Shown piece by piece: positions 27,496 through 35,889 of a stretch of DNA of 36,948 bases (positions are counted from its first letter, which is position 1; each line of letters begins with the position of its first letter). The notes under the pieces are model-generated. The model ran no database searches. It had not been told where the DNA came from and was given only the letters and a program-made list of their open reading frames with translations. A program made the translations under genes and the position numbers. The stretch is from Elusimicrobiota bacterium (GTDB lineage Bacteria > Elusimicrobiota > Elusimicrobia > Elusimicrobiales > Elusimicrobiaceae). The stretch spans positions 1 to 36,948 of the forward strand of contig JAISDW010000009.1 in NCBI GenBank assembly GCA_031264445.1, in the 5' to 3' direction.

Positions 27496-28026
27496 ATGCT
27501 CAACAACAAAAAGGCTTTTACTTTAATAGAACTGCTGGTCGCCGTGCTTATAATAGGCATTCTTGCCGCAATCGCCCTGCCGCAATATCAAAAAGCGGTT
27601 AAGAAAGCCGGGTTTTCGCAAGCTTTCGTGTTAGGGAAAGCTGTAAATTCAGCTCAAAAAATGTGGTCTCTTATTCATGGAGATATTACACCTTTAAACA
27701 GGCCGACATGGCAAGATTTAGATATATCCTTACCAGAAGGTTTTGTATTTTCAACGAAAGGAGAATATTATAGAGCCGTCAGTCAGAAAGTATCTTTAGA
27801 TTTAAGAGTGGACACCGAAGGTTATAACGAGGGATTTGTCGTAGTTGGCTTTCCTGAATTTGGACAAGCCGGCTCTGCAGCCCAGATGTTTTTTCTAACG
27901 AAAAGCGATAGAATTCTTTGTTTTGCGCAAAAACAAAAAAAGATTTCTGTAGATTTGTGTACAAGCATTAACGGCATATTTCAAAAACCATTCGATAGTA
28001 CTTACGATATTTATATAATAAAGTGA
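27496..28026 (+). CDS. Type IV pilin-like protein
   Basis: KKAFTLIELLVAVLIIGILAAIALPQYQKAVKKAGFSQAFVLGKAVNSAQKMW. Confidence 0.88.
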   Translation: MLNNKKAFTLIELLVAVLIIGILAAIALPQYQKAVKKAGFSQAFVLGKAVNSAQKMWSLIHGDITPLNRPTWQDLDISLPEGFVFSTKGEYYRAVSQKVSLDLRVDTEGYNEGFVVVGFPEFGQAGSAAQMFFLTKSDRILCFAQKQKKISVDLCTSINGIFQKPFDSTYDIYIIK

Positions 28027-28055
28027 AATAGTATAACTTAACAATCAGTGATAGC

Positions 28056-28087
28056 AAACCCTCAGCCTTTTAAAGCCGGGGGTTTTT
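28056..28087 (+). terminator. Probable terminator after pilin 27496..28026
   Basis: AACCCTCAGCCTTTTAAAGCCGGGGGTTTTT imperfect hairpin with T-run. Confidence 0.5.
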
Positions 28088-28119
28088 GTCCGCGATTATA
28101 AAATGATAAAATTTAGTTT

Positions 28120-28188
28120 GTCATGCCCGAGTGCCTTAATCGGGTATCCGTTCTTTTCAGATTCCCGATTACAGCATTCGGGAATGAC
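28120..28188. repeat. Family B two-hairpin repeat
   Basis: GTCATGCCCGA-GTGCCTTAA-TCGGGTATC ... GATTCCCGA-TTACAGCAT-TCGGGAATGAC. Confidence 0.85.
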
Positions 28189-28212
28189 AACTTTTTGATA
28201 AACAGAGAAAAT

Positions 28213-29373
28213 ATGGTAGAAATAATTTCCCCTTTTAAAATAATTGCAAAAGACGGCAAAACTTCGGCGCGCGCGGGCTTGCTTTACACAAAACACGGCG
28301 TAATAGAAACGCCCGTTTTCATGCCCGTGGCCACGCAGGCCAGCGTAAAAGCCTTGACGGACGAAGATTTGCGCGGCGTCAAAACGCAGTGCATACTTTC
28401 AAACACTTATCATTTGTATCTCAGGCCCGGCGTTGACCTGCTGGCAAAAATGGGCGGACTGCATAATTTCATGCGCTGGGATGGCGGTATTTTGACGGAT
28501 TCCGGCGGGTTTCAGGTGCACAGTTTATCGCACCTGCGCAAAATTACCGAAGACGGCGTTTGGTTCAAAAGCCATCACGACGGCAGCAAACATTTTTTTA
28601 CGCCGGAGAACGTAATTGAATATGAATCTAAAATCGGCTCTGATATATGGACTTGTTTGGACGTTTTAATCCCCGCCAATGCCAAACACGCCGACGCGCG
28701 CAAAGCGCTGGACGTCACAAAACGCTGGGCGCGACGCGCGGCTGCGAAATATCACGCCATAACGCCGCAGGCCATAAAACCGGCCGGCAGCGGTTTTGAA
28801 GTCTCGCATTCTTTACTTTTCGGAATAATACAAGGCGCAATCTTCCCCGACCTGCGCGAAGAAGCCGCAAAAGACATGTCCGAGCTGCCGCTGCACGGTT
28901 TTTGCATAGGCGGCCTTTCCGTCGGTGAAACGCGGGAAGAAATGAACCTTGCGCTTGCGCATACAATTCCGCATTTGCCGGCAGCAAAACCGCGCTATTT
29001 AATGGGGCTTGGCACGCCGCAGGAAATGCTGGACTGCATTGAACGCGGCGTTGACATGTTTGACTGCGTTTGGCCCACGCGCGTGGCGCGCAACGGCCAG
29101 GTGATGACTTCAAACGGTAAAATTAATATTAAAAACGTCGCCCACCGCGCGGAAGACAAACCGCTTGACGAAACCTGCGACTGTTTTGTCTGCCAAAAGT
29201 ACAGCCGCGCGTATCTTTCGCATTTGTTCAGAGCCGGCGAGCTTACCAGCCACCGTCTGCTTTCCGCGCATAATATCCGCTTCCTCACCCGCCTTATGGA
29301 AAGGGCGCGCGCAGCCATAAAAGCCGGCGCTTTCAGCGAACTGAAAAAAGAAATTGAAGCCCATTATGTATAG
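28213..29373 (+). CDS. tgt: Queuine tRNA-ribosyltransferase Tgt
   Basis: ILSNTYHLYLRPG; RWDGGILTDSGGFQVHSL; GGLSVGE; YLMGLGTPQEML; start trimmed (annotated 5' extension lies in the repeat). Confidence 0.95.
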   Translation: MVEIISPFKIIAKDGKTSARAGLLYTKHGVIETPVFMPVATQASVKALTDEDLRGVKTQCILSNTYHLYLRPGVDLLAKMGGLHNFMRWDGGILTDSGGFQVHSLSHLRKITEDGVWFKSHHDGSKHFFTPENVIEYESKIGSDIWTCLDVLIPANAKHADARKALDVTKRWARRAAAKYHAITPQAIKPAGSGFEVSHSLLFGIIQGAIFPDLREEAAKDMSELPLHGFCIGGLSVGETREEMNLALAHTIPHLPAAKPRYLMGLGTPQEMLDCIERGVDMFDCVWPTRVARNGQVMTSNGKINIKNVAHRAEDKPLDETCDCFVCQKYSRAYLSHLFRAGELTSHRLLSAHNIRFLTRLMERARAAIKAGAFSELKKEIEAHYV

Positions 29374-29477
29374 GCCTTTGCGCGAAATACAAGTTTAATA
29401 TATAGTTATTTTCTCCCTTTGGCAAAGGGATAAAAGAGCGGAAAAAACCGCAATAACAACAGCCGGATAAAAAAAAT

Positions 29478-29975
29478 TTAAGCGGATTGCGCGTTTGTAT
29501 TTTTTGCGCGGGCGCGGGGAGCGCGGGCCTTGCGGCGCGGCAGCTCCTCCGTCAGAATGAACAAAAGATAAGTTTTCAAAATCTCCAGCGAGACCAGGGC
29601 CGATATGCACGAAACCTGCAAAAACTTAAGCCATCCGTAATCCATGCCGGGACAATAATGCAGGATAATGTTTCTGACGAGCGCGACAGCGGGCAGGAAA
29701 GTAAAATCCTCATAAACATAAAAGCAGAACAAAACCTGCAGGGCCGATATAAACCACGCCTCGCTTTTGCGCGCCAGAATCAGCAGGGACTGCGCGGTGT
29801 AAATCACAACCATCGCCACAAAAACTTTTGTGGCGATGGTAGCGTAATCAAAACCAAAGAAAGTAATATAGTAAGTATTGCGCGCTATGCCTGCCAGGCA
29901 GAAAAACAGTATCACCCACAGGGGCCAGCTTACCGCACTAAAATATTTTTTTATCTTCATAAATTTACCTTTCAA
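29478..29975 (-). CDS. Small polytopic membrane protein, unknown function
   Basis: Several TM segments; start overlaps the ddl stop by 11 nt. Confidence 0.6.
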   Translation of the reverse strand: MKGKFMKIKKYFSAVSWPLWVILFFCLAGIARNTYYITFFGFDYATIATKVFVAMVVIYTAQSLLILARKSEAWFISALQVLFCFYVYEDFTFLPAVALVRNIILHYCPGMDYGWLKFLQVSCISALVSLEILKTYLLFILTEELPRRKARAPRARAKNTNAQSA

Positions 29976-31023
29976 GCGAATGCGCGCCGCGCGCCTGGCC
30001 GCGTTTGAGTGCCAGATGTATCAGAATATCCAGAATATCCTCATAAGTCTTTTTGCTTGACTTCCATAAATTGGGGAACAGGCTGCTCTCTGACATGCCG
30101 GGCATGGTATTGATTTCGGAGAAATAAAAATTGCCCCGCGCGTCCATAAGGAAATCCGCCCGCGCAAGCCCCTGCCCGCGCAGCGCGCGGAAGATATCAT
30201 GCGCCGCTATGCGCATTTTATCCTGCGCGGCCTGCGGGATATCCGCCGGTATAATCATATCGCAGCCGCCGGGGGCTTCGTACTTGGCCTTATAATCAAA
30301 AAATTCGCCGTTTAATGCCTTAAGCTCGCCGCAGAGCGAGGTGTGTATTTTATCGTCGCAGCCGACGACGCCGCAAAAAATTTCGCGCGCGTCGGCGATG
30401 CCCTTTTCTATCAGAACCGCGTCTTCATAACGGAATGCCTGCGCCAAAGCTCCTTTGAGGCGTTTGGGCCCGTCAACTTTGCTCACGCCGATGGAAGAGC
30501 CCAAACTCATAGGCTTTACAAAAAGCGGATAGCCGAGTTTGAGTACTGCGGCCTCAAGCTCCTCGTCTTTATATTTATCGGAAGCCTCAAGTTTTATATA
30601 GGGCACTATCGGCACGCCGTAAAAAGAGGCCAGAAGTTTGCAAAGTTCCTTATCCATGCCCAGCGCGGAAGTTAAAACGCCGCAGCCCGCGTAAGGCGCG
30701 CCGAGGATTTCAAAAAGCCCTTGCATGCTACCGTCCTCCCCCATAGTGCCGTGCAATACGGGGAAAAAGACATCGGCCTTTAACTTCTGCCCGTCAAAAG
30801 TCTGCAGATTGGCGTCCGACATTATTACGGGCGTAAGCGGGCGGCCGCCCGCCGGCGCGGGGCCTTCGTCCTGCAAAAACCACAGCCCCTGCCTGGTGAT
30901 AAGAATTTTTATGACTTCGTATTTCGCGGACAGCGTTTGCGCGACCGCTGCCGCGGAGTGAATAGAAACCTCATGCTCGCTGCTGCGGCCGCCGTATAAA
31001 ACGGCTATTTTTAGTTTTGCCAT
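29965..31023 (-). CDS. ddl: D-alanine--D-alanine ligase
   Basis: VLYGGRSSEHEVSIHSA; VFFPVLHGTMGEDGSMQGL; FVKPMSLGSSIGVSKV; FYFSEINTMPGMSESSLFP. Confidence 0.96.
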   Translation of the reverse strand: MAKLKIAVLYGGRSSEHEVSIHSAAAVAQTLSAKYEVIKILITRQGLWFLQDEGPAPAGGRPLTPVIMSDANLQTFDGQKLKADVFFPVLHGTMGEDGSMQGLFEILGAPYAGCGVLTSALGMDKELCKLLASFYGVPIVPYIKLEASDKYKDEELEAAVLKLGYPLFVKPMSLGSSIGVSKVDGPKRLKGALAQAFRYEDAVLIEKGIADAREIFCGVVGCDDKIHTSLCGELKALNGEFFDYKAKYEAPGGCDMIIPADIPQAAQDKMRIAAHDIFRALRGQGLARADFLMDARGNFYFSEINTMPGMSESSLFPNLWKSSKKTYEDILDILIHLALKRGQARGAHSLER

Positions 31024-31033
31024 GTAAGTACGC

Positions 31034-34000
31034 TCACTGCTGCTCGTTAAACAGCGACCATTTTATTCTGTTAAGAACGCTCTTTGTTTTGTTGAGAAAA
31101 TCAGTATAAGCCGCATCCTCGCGGAAGCTGCGCGGCACGCGGCCCAGCGGCCGGCGCGCAATGCCGTGGCCGCGCGGGGCGTGATCCTGCGCGGGCATAT
31201 CGCTTTCCTCGTAAACGCGCGCGGAGCGGCCCGTCAAATCCTGCATGGCGCCGTCGTTTTGCGCGGCGGCTTCTTCCGCGGCCTCTTCGCCGCCGAAGAT
31301 AAGGCTTAAATCCATATTATCGCTTTTTACGTCAATAATCTCGCGGTCGTGCCCGGGCTCGCCGAATTTCAACAGCGGGGATTCGCCGTTGTCCTTGCGG
31401 GCCGCAGGCTGCTGTAGCGTCTGCTGACGCGCCGCAGGCGGCCGTGTTTGCGCGGCCGGCGCGGCAGAGACCAGCGGATTTTGACGCGGCGGGGCCTGCT
31501 GTTTCTGCGGCTGCGGCCGCTGTGCTGGCGCCGCGTTAAGAGTTACCGGCGGAAGGCCGCGCATGGTTTCAAGTTTTTTATTTTCGCCCTCAACTTCGGT
31601 TATTTTGGTATACAGCGTGCGCTCGCGCCGCGTGGTGATTTCCGCGTCGGCTTTGAGGTTTTTGTTTTCCGCCGTAAGTATAATAATCTCTTTTTTAAGT
31701 TTCTCTATAATCCGGTCATTGCCGGCGATTCTCGCTTTCAGCGCGCCGAGGGTGGCCGTTTTTGCTTTCTCGCTCCGCGTGAGCGCGTCTATCTGCGGCT
31801 GCACGGCGGAAAGTTTTTGTTCAAGCGCAGTCCTCTCGCGTTTTATTTTGACTATCTGCGCCGTCAGCGCGGCAGTCTTTGCGGCGGCCAGGCTCGGCCC
31901 GCCAGCCGCGCCGGCGGGGCTTTCATATTTTTTCAACTGAGCTTCAAGCGCGGAAGATTTGTCGGATAACAGTTTGTATTCGCCCTCTATTTTTATTTTT
32001 TCTTCCTCGGCGGATTTGAGGCGCGTGTTATCCGCTTTCAAATTCTGTATTTCTTTAACCTGCTCGGCAAAGCGGGCCGAGGCGTCTTTGAGCCGCGTCT
32101 CAAGATTTACAACTTTGGCCTCGTATTCCTTGCGGATTGAGATTATGCCGTTTTCAAAATCAAAACTCTTTAGCCCGCTTTCGGCCTTTGTAAGCTGCTC
32201 GCGAAGCGCGAGGATTTCTTTTGCCTGCTCCGCCGATTTTTTGAGTGCGGAAAGTTTTTCCGCCTGGACTTTTTTGACCTCCCTGTCCAGCGCGAAGTTG
32301 ACCGCTTTGAGCTTGGAAGTGTGTTCCTGCAGCTGTTTTACGGACGATTCTTCCTGCTGCAGCCGCTCCTGCGTTTTGGAAAGCGAAGCCTTAAGCGAGC
32401 CGATTTCCTCTTCCTTCGCGGCAAGGTCTTTTTTGGCGGCGGCGGTTTCCTCGCGCAGTTTTTGGAGCTCGCCCTCAAGCACCGCGGCCATGCCGCTGGC
32501 GGTTTTAAACTGTTCTTTGAGCTGGTTTATCAGGACGGTATCCTGCAAAAATCTGTTTTCGGCCTTGGCCAGCTGGTTTTTGAGGGAGATTATTTCATCC
32601 GTCTGCTCCAGCGCTTTGCGCGCGGCGGCTTCCCCCGCCGCCAGTGCGGCGGCGCCCGCTGCTTCGGCCGGCGCGGACGGCGGAAGTTTCTGCGCCTGCA
32701 ACTCGGCGATTTTGCCCTTAAGCTCGGCAAGCAAATTTTCTTCCGTGCGCAGACGCAGGGCGGCGTCCTCCAGTCTGGCGCGGTACTGGCCGGCTTCTTT
32801 TGCTTTCTCCTCGCGCAGGGCGGATATTTCGCCCTCATAGCGCAGGCGGTAAGTTTCAAATTCTTTGCTTTTTTCCTCAAGCTTTTTGAGGATTTCATAA
32901 CGCTCGCCGTTGGCTTTTTTCAGCTCTTCGTCAATAAAAAGTTTCTGGCCGGAGACGGCGGCAATCTCGCTCTTGAGCGTGGAGATAAGGCTTTCGTTAT
33001 CGCGCGCGGTAGCCTGCGCACGCTCAAGCGCGGCGGAAAGTTCGCCCTGTTTGCGGCCGGCCTCTGCCGCCTGCGCGGCTTTATCCCGCTTAAGATTTTC
33101 TATTTCCGCGGTGAAATTTGCGGCCTTTTCTTCGCTTTGTAATTTAAGTTCGCCCAGGCGGCGTTCGTCGGCGGTTGATTTGGAATTAAGCCTTTCCAAA
33201 TCAGCCTTAAGCGCGGCGAGGATATTATTATGCTCCTCTTTAATCCCGCGGATTTGGGCGAGATAATCGTCATTCTGCCTGAGGGCCGAGCCCTGCGCGG
33301 CCATGAGTTTATGCATTTCCTGCGTCAGATTATTTTTTTCCGCCGTCGCGTCTGCCAGTTGTTTGGCGAGCGCGCCGTAAGCCGCTTCCTCGCGCGCAAA
33401 TTTATCCTGCGCGGCCTTAAGCTCGCGCCGCAGGGCCTCTATTTCCCCGAGATGATTTTGTTTGATAAAATCCATCTCTTTGGCCAAATCGGCGGCTTTC
33501 GCGCCGCCGCTCAATTGCGCCTTTTCCCACGCGAGAGTTTTGACTTCGTTTCTTAAAGCCTCTATCTGCAGTTTTAAAGTGTTTACAAAAGTTTCTTCCT
33601 GACGGTATTTTTCTTCCGCGCGTTTAAGCTCAAGGCTTACCGCCTGTTCTTCGCGCGCTTTTTGGGTTTTGAGAACTTCAAGCTCCTGCAGCTGCGCGGC
33701 TTTTAAGCGGCTGATTTCGGCATCGCTCTGCTCGCGCGCGGCCTGCAGCTTACGCAGAGCTTCGTCATTTTTGAGCATAAGCGCGGCTTTATCCGCGCCG
33801 TGCCGCTGGAGCTCGGTTTCAAGCGATAATATTTTTTCCCTGAGGGCGGAAGCGGCGAAAGCCTCGCGGTTAAGGCTCTCCTGCGCGCGCGCGGCGGAGG
33901 TTTTTAAAATCTGCGCCTCGCGCTCAAGCGCGGCGGTTTTGCGGTTTGCCTCCTCCCGCTGGGAACGCGTGGAATAAAGTTCATTATCAAGCTCCGCGCG

Positions 34001-34999
34001 GCGGGTTTCAATTTCCCTGAGCTGCTCTTTGAGGTAATTGTTCTGCGTTTCTTCCTGTTTAAATTTTTCTTCCGTCTTGGCAAGGTCAAGCCGCAGGGCC
34101 ATTATTTCTTTGGCCTGCCCGGCCGCTTTTTGCAGGGATTCCAGCTTTTCCCCGCGGATTTTAAGTATTTCCCCGTCAAGCGAGGCCCTTTGTTCGCCCG
34201 CAAGCGCAAGCTGCTGCTCCAAACCGGCCAGCTTAAAATCGCCGTGGCGGGCCTTTTCTTCAACTTTGCTCAGCTGCATGCGCAGCGAAAGGAGCTCTTT
34301 TGTCTGCTCCGCGCTTTTGCGAAGGGATTCAAGCCGCTCGTTCTTAGCGCGTTTGACTTCGCTGTTTAAAGCTATGTTTATGGCTTTGAGGCGGGTCGTT
34401 TTCTCGCGCAGACGGGAAATGAGCGTCTGGTCCTGCCTTATTAAATTTTCTTCGTAGCGCAGGCGCGCGCTGACTATATTTTCCAGGCTGCCCTTTAAAT
34501 TTTCTATCGTGTTGGAAATATTGTGGAAAAATTCGTCGTCCGCTTTGACGCCCGGCGTAAACTTTTCATCTTTATCCCCGTCAAAATCCGCCGTGAAGAC
34601 GGAGGCTATTGACTTTTCCTTATTGGCGTCTTCAAAGCGGGATTCAAGCTCGGCAATTTTTTCTTCAAGGTTTTTTATGGACTGTTCTTTGAAATCGTTC
34701 TGCGGGCCAAAACCGAAATCATCGCCCGCGGCGGGCGCGGCTTCCTTCTGCCCTTCTGCGGGCTGGACGGAGGTTAAAGTTTTCTCCGGCCGGGTTTCGC
34801 CCTGTGAGGAAATAAAAGCGTCAATATCAAATTCGTCGGTGAAGGGGAAAGCCTCAGCATTGTTTGCGTTATTTTCGCCGCTTTCCGGTGCGTTTTGCCG
34901 GTTGTTAGCCGCGCCGTCGTTTTGCGGGGAATCGTTTTGCAGAGATTTGAAAAATTCGTTCATATCGGGCTGGTGCCGGTTATTTTCTTCAGGAGCCAT
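31034..34999 (-). CDS. Giant coiled-coil protein (1321 aa)
   Basis: Continuous heptad-rich Glu/Lys/Ala/Leu sequence, acidic Asn-rich N-terminus, Pro/Gln/Ala-rich linker and short conserved-looking C-terminus (FREDAAYTDFLNKTKSVLNRIKWSLFNEQQ). Confidence 0.85.
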   Translation of the reverse strand: MAPEENNRHQPDMNEFFKSLQNDSPQNDGAANNRQNAPESGENNANNAEAFPFTDEFDIDAFISSQGETRPEKTLTSVQPAEGQKEAAPAAGDDFGFGPQNDFKEQSIKNLEEKIAELESRFEDANKEKSIASVFTADFDGDKDEKFTPGVKADDEFFHNISNTIENLKGSLENIVSARLRYEENLIRQDQTLISRLREKTTRLKAINIALNSEVKRAKNERLESLRKSAEQTKELLSLRMQLSKVEEKARHGDFKLAGLEQQLALAGEQRASLDGEILKIRGEKLESLQKAAGQAKEIMALRLDLAKTEEKFKQEETQNNYLKEQLREIETRRAELDNELYSTRSQREEANRKTAALEREAQILKTSAARAQESLNREAFAASALREKILSLETELQRHGADKAALMLKNDEALRKLQAAREQSDAEISRLKAAQLQELEVLKTQKAREEQAVSLELKRAEEKYRQEETFVNTLKLQIEALRNEVKTLAWEKAQLSGGAKAADLAKEMDFIKQNHLGEIEALRRELKAAQDKFAREEAAYGALAKQLADATAEKNNLTQEMHKLMAAQGSALRQNDDYLAQIRGIKEEHNNILAALKADLERLNSKSTADERRLGELKLQSEEKAANFTAEIENLKRDKAAQAAEAGRKQGELSAALERAQATARDNESLISTLKSEIAAVSGQKLFIDEELKKANGERYEILKKLEEKSKEFETYRLRYEGEISALREEKAKEAGQYRARLEDAALRLRTEENLLAELKGKIAELQAQKLPPSAPAEAAGAAALAAGEAAARKALEQTDEIISLKNQLAKAENRFLQDTVLINQLKEQFKTASGMAAVLEGELQKLREETAAAKKDLAAKEEEIGSLKASLSKTQERLQQEESSVKQLQEHTSKLKAVNFALDREVKKVQAEKLSALKKSAEQAKEILALREQLTKAESGLKSFDFENGIISIRKEYEAKVVNLETRLKDASARFAEQVKEIQNLKADNTRLKSAEEEKIKIEGEYKLLSDKSSALEAQLKKYESPAGAAGGPSLAAAKTAALTAQIVKIKRERTALEQKLSAVQPQIDALTRSEKAKTATLGALKARIAGNDRIIEKLKKEIIILTAENKNLKADAEITTRRERTLYTKITEVEGENKKLETMRGLPPVTLNAAPAQRPQPQKQQAPPRQNPLVSAAPAAQTRPPAARQQTLQQPAARKDNGESPLLKFGEPGHDREIIDVKSDNMDLSLIFGGEEAAEEAAAQNDGAMQDLTGRSARVYEESDMPAQDHAPRGHGIARRPLGRVPRSFREDAAYTDFLNKTKSVLNRIKWSLFNEQQ

Positions 35000-35125
35000 A
35001 TATCCTCATTAGATATTTTATTTACGCATAATGTTAATATTATTAAATATAATTAATTTAAGCACAAATAGACCGCCGTGTCAATACGGCGTGTCTTGGT
35101 TCGGGTAGGTATGAGAGGTTCCGTA

Positions 35126-35340
35126 TTAAGAACAGACCGCGTTGCGCGCGTGTTGCGCGCCTAAATGAAAGGCGTTCAGCGCGGCCTTGCCAAAAACAAA
35201 AGCCTGGGAGACTGAACTTTTATCTATTACTGTGGGTAATACGGGAAAAGGATAGCGGCCAGAATGCCGATAATTAAAACAACGACTAATAACTCAATCT
35301 GCCCTCTTTTAAGTTTAAGGAAAACTACTTCTGTCGTCAT
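35126..35340 (-). pseudogene. Decayed type IV pilin
   Basis: ...KLKRGQIELLVVVLIIGILAAI then frame disruption; second frame continues VIDKSSVSQAFVFGKAALNAF, matching the pilin 27496 segment (SQAFVLGKAVNSA). Confidence 0.8.
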
Positions 35341-35496
35341 TCTAAAAACCGCATACACAGCGGTTTTTAGAATCTATGCGCAAAGCGCATATCTATATTT
35401 GTGCTTTTAAGTATTAATAACAGCACCAATATGATATAACCGTTTTCAACGGTTATAGATTCTCAAACGCGCATTGCAAGCGCGTTTGAGAATGAC
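35336..35496. repeat. Family C four-hairpin GTCAT...ATGAC element
   Basis: Hairpins at 35339..35373, 35375..35391, 35436..35456, 35459..35493; AGAATCTAT / ATAGATTCT inverted between modules. Confidence 0.85.
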
Positions 35497-35605
35497 GGCT
35501 CTGGCGCATTGAATGACGGCTTTAAACCATGAGCGATTATATGATTATAAAAAAAGATGTCGTATAAGCCGAAGTTGTTGACGGGAGAGGCCCTTTTTTT
35601 ATCCC

Positions 35606-35658
35606 CCTCTCCCTTCGTGATGGGAGAGGGCCGGGGTGAGGGTGGAAATTATCTTCTC
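35606..35658. repeat. Repeat family D copy 2
   Basis: CCTCTCCCTTCGTGATGGGAGAGGGCCGGGGTGAGGGTGGAAATTATCTTCTC. Confidence 0.8.
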
Positions 35659-35698
35659 ACTTTTGTAAAGATAGTACTGGCAGCGCTTTCATTTTTAT

Positions 35699-35852
35699 TC
35701 TTCCCCTATTAGGGGAAGTACCGGCAGAGCGTAGCGAAGTCGGGGTAGGGGTAAATGGCTATTGTAGTTTTATAATAAATAACGACTTTAACTCCCCCCT
35801 ACGGCCCGTCTTCGCTGCGCTACGCCGTGGCCACTTCCCCCAAGGGGGGCAG
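35699..35852. repeat. Family A variant element
   Basis: TTCTTCCCCTATTAGGGGAAGTACCGGC...GGGGTAAATGG - centre - TTTAACTCCCCCCTACGGCCCGTCTTCGCTGCGCTACGCCGTGGCCACTTCCCCCAAGGGGGG. Confidence 0.75.
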
Positions 35853-35889
35853 AATTCGATGCGCGGCCGGTAAAAGCGGCGGGGCGCGG

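Noticed and set aside
28123-28212. N-terminal extension of Tgt in the ORF track
   Set aside because: Encoded by the family B repeat; Tgt homology begins at about 28213.
29408-29432. Additional family A element after tgt (TTTTCTCCCTTTGGCAAAGGGATAAAAGAG)
   Set aside because: Only a solitary hairpin without the inner border; may simply be a terminator or a remnant, so not counted as a copy.
31448-34457. Ser- or Phe/Arg-rich plus-strand ORFs opposite the coiled-coil gene (31448..31969, 31959..32840, 32321..33142 and others)
   Set aside because: Composition (Ser/Ala/Leu/Phe-rich) is what the reverse complement of Glu/Lys/Ala/Leu coiled-coil codons produces.
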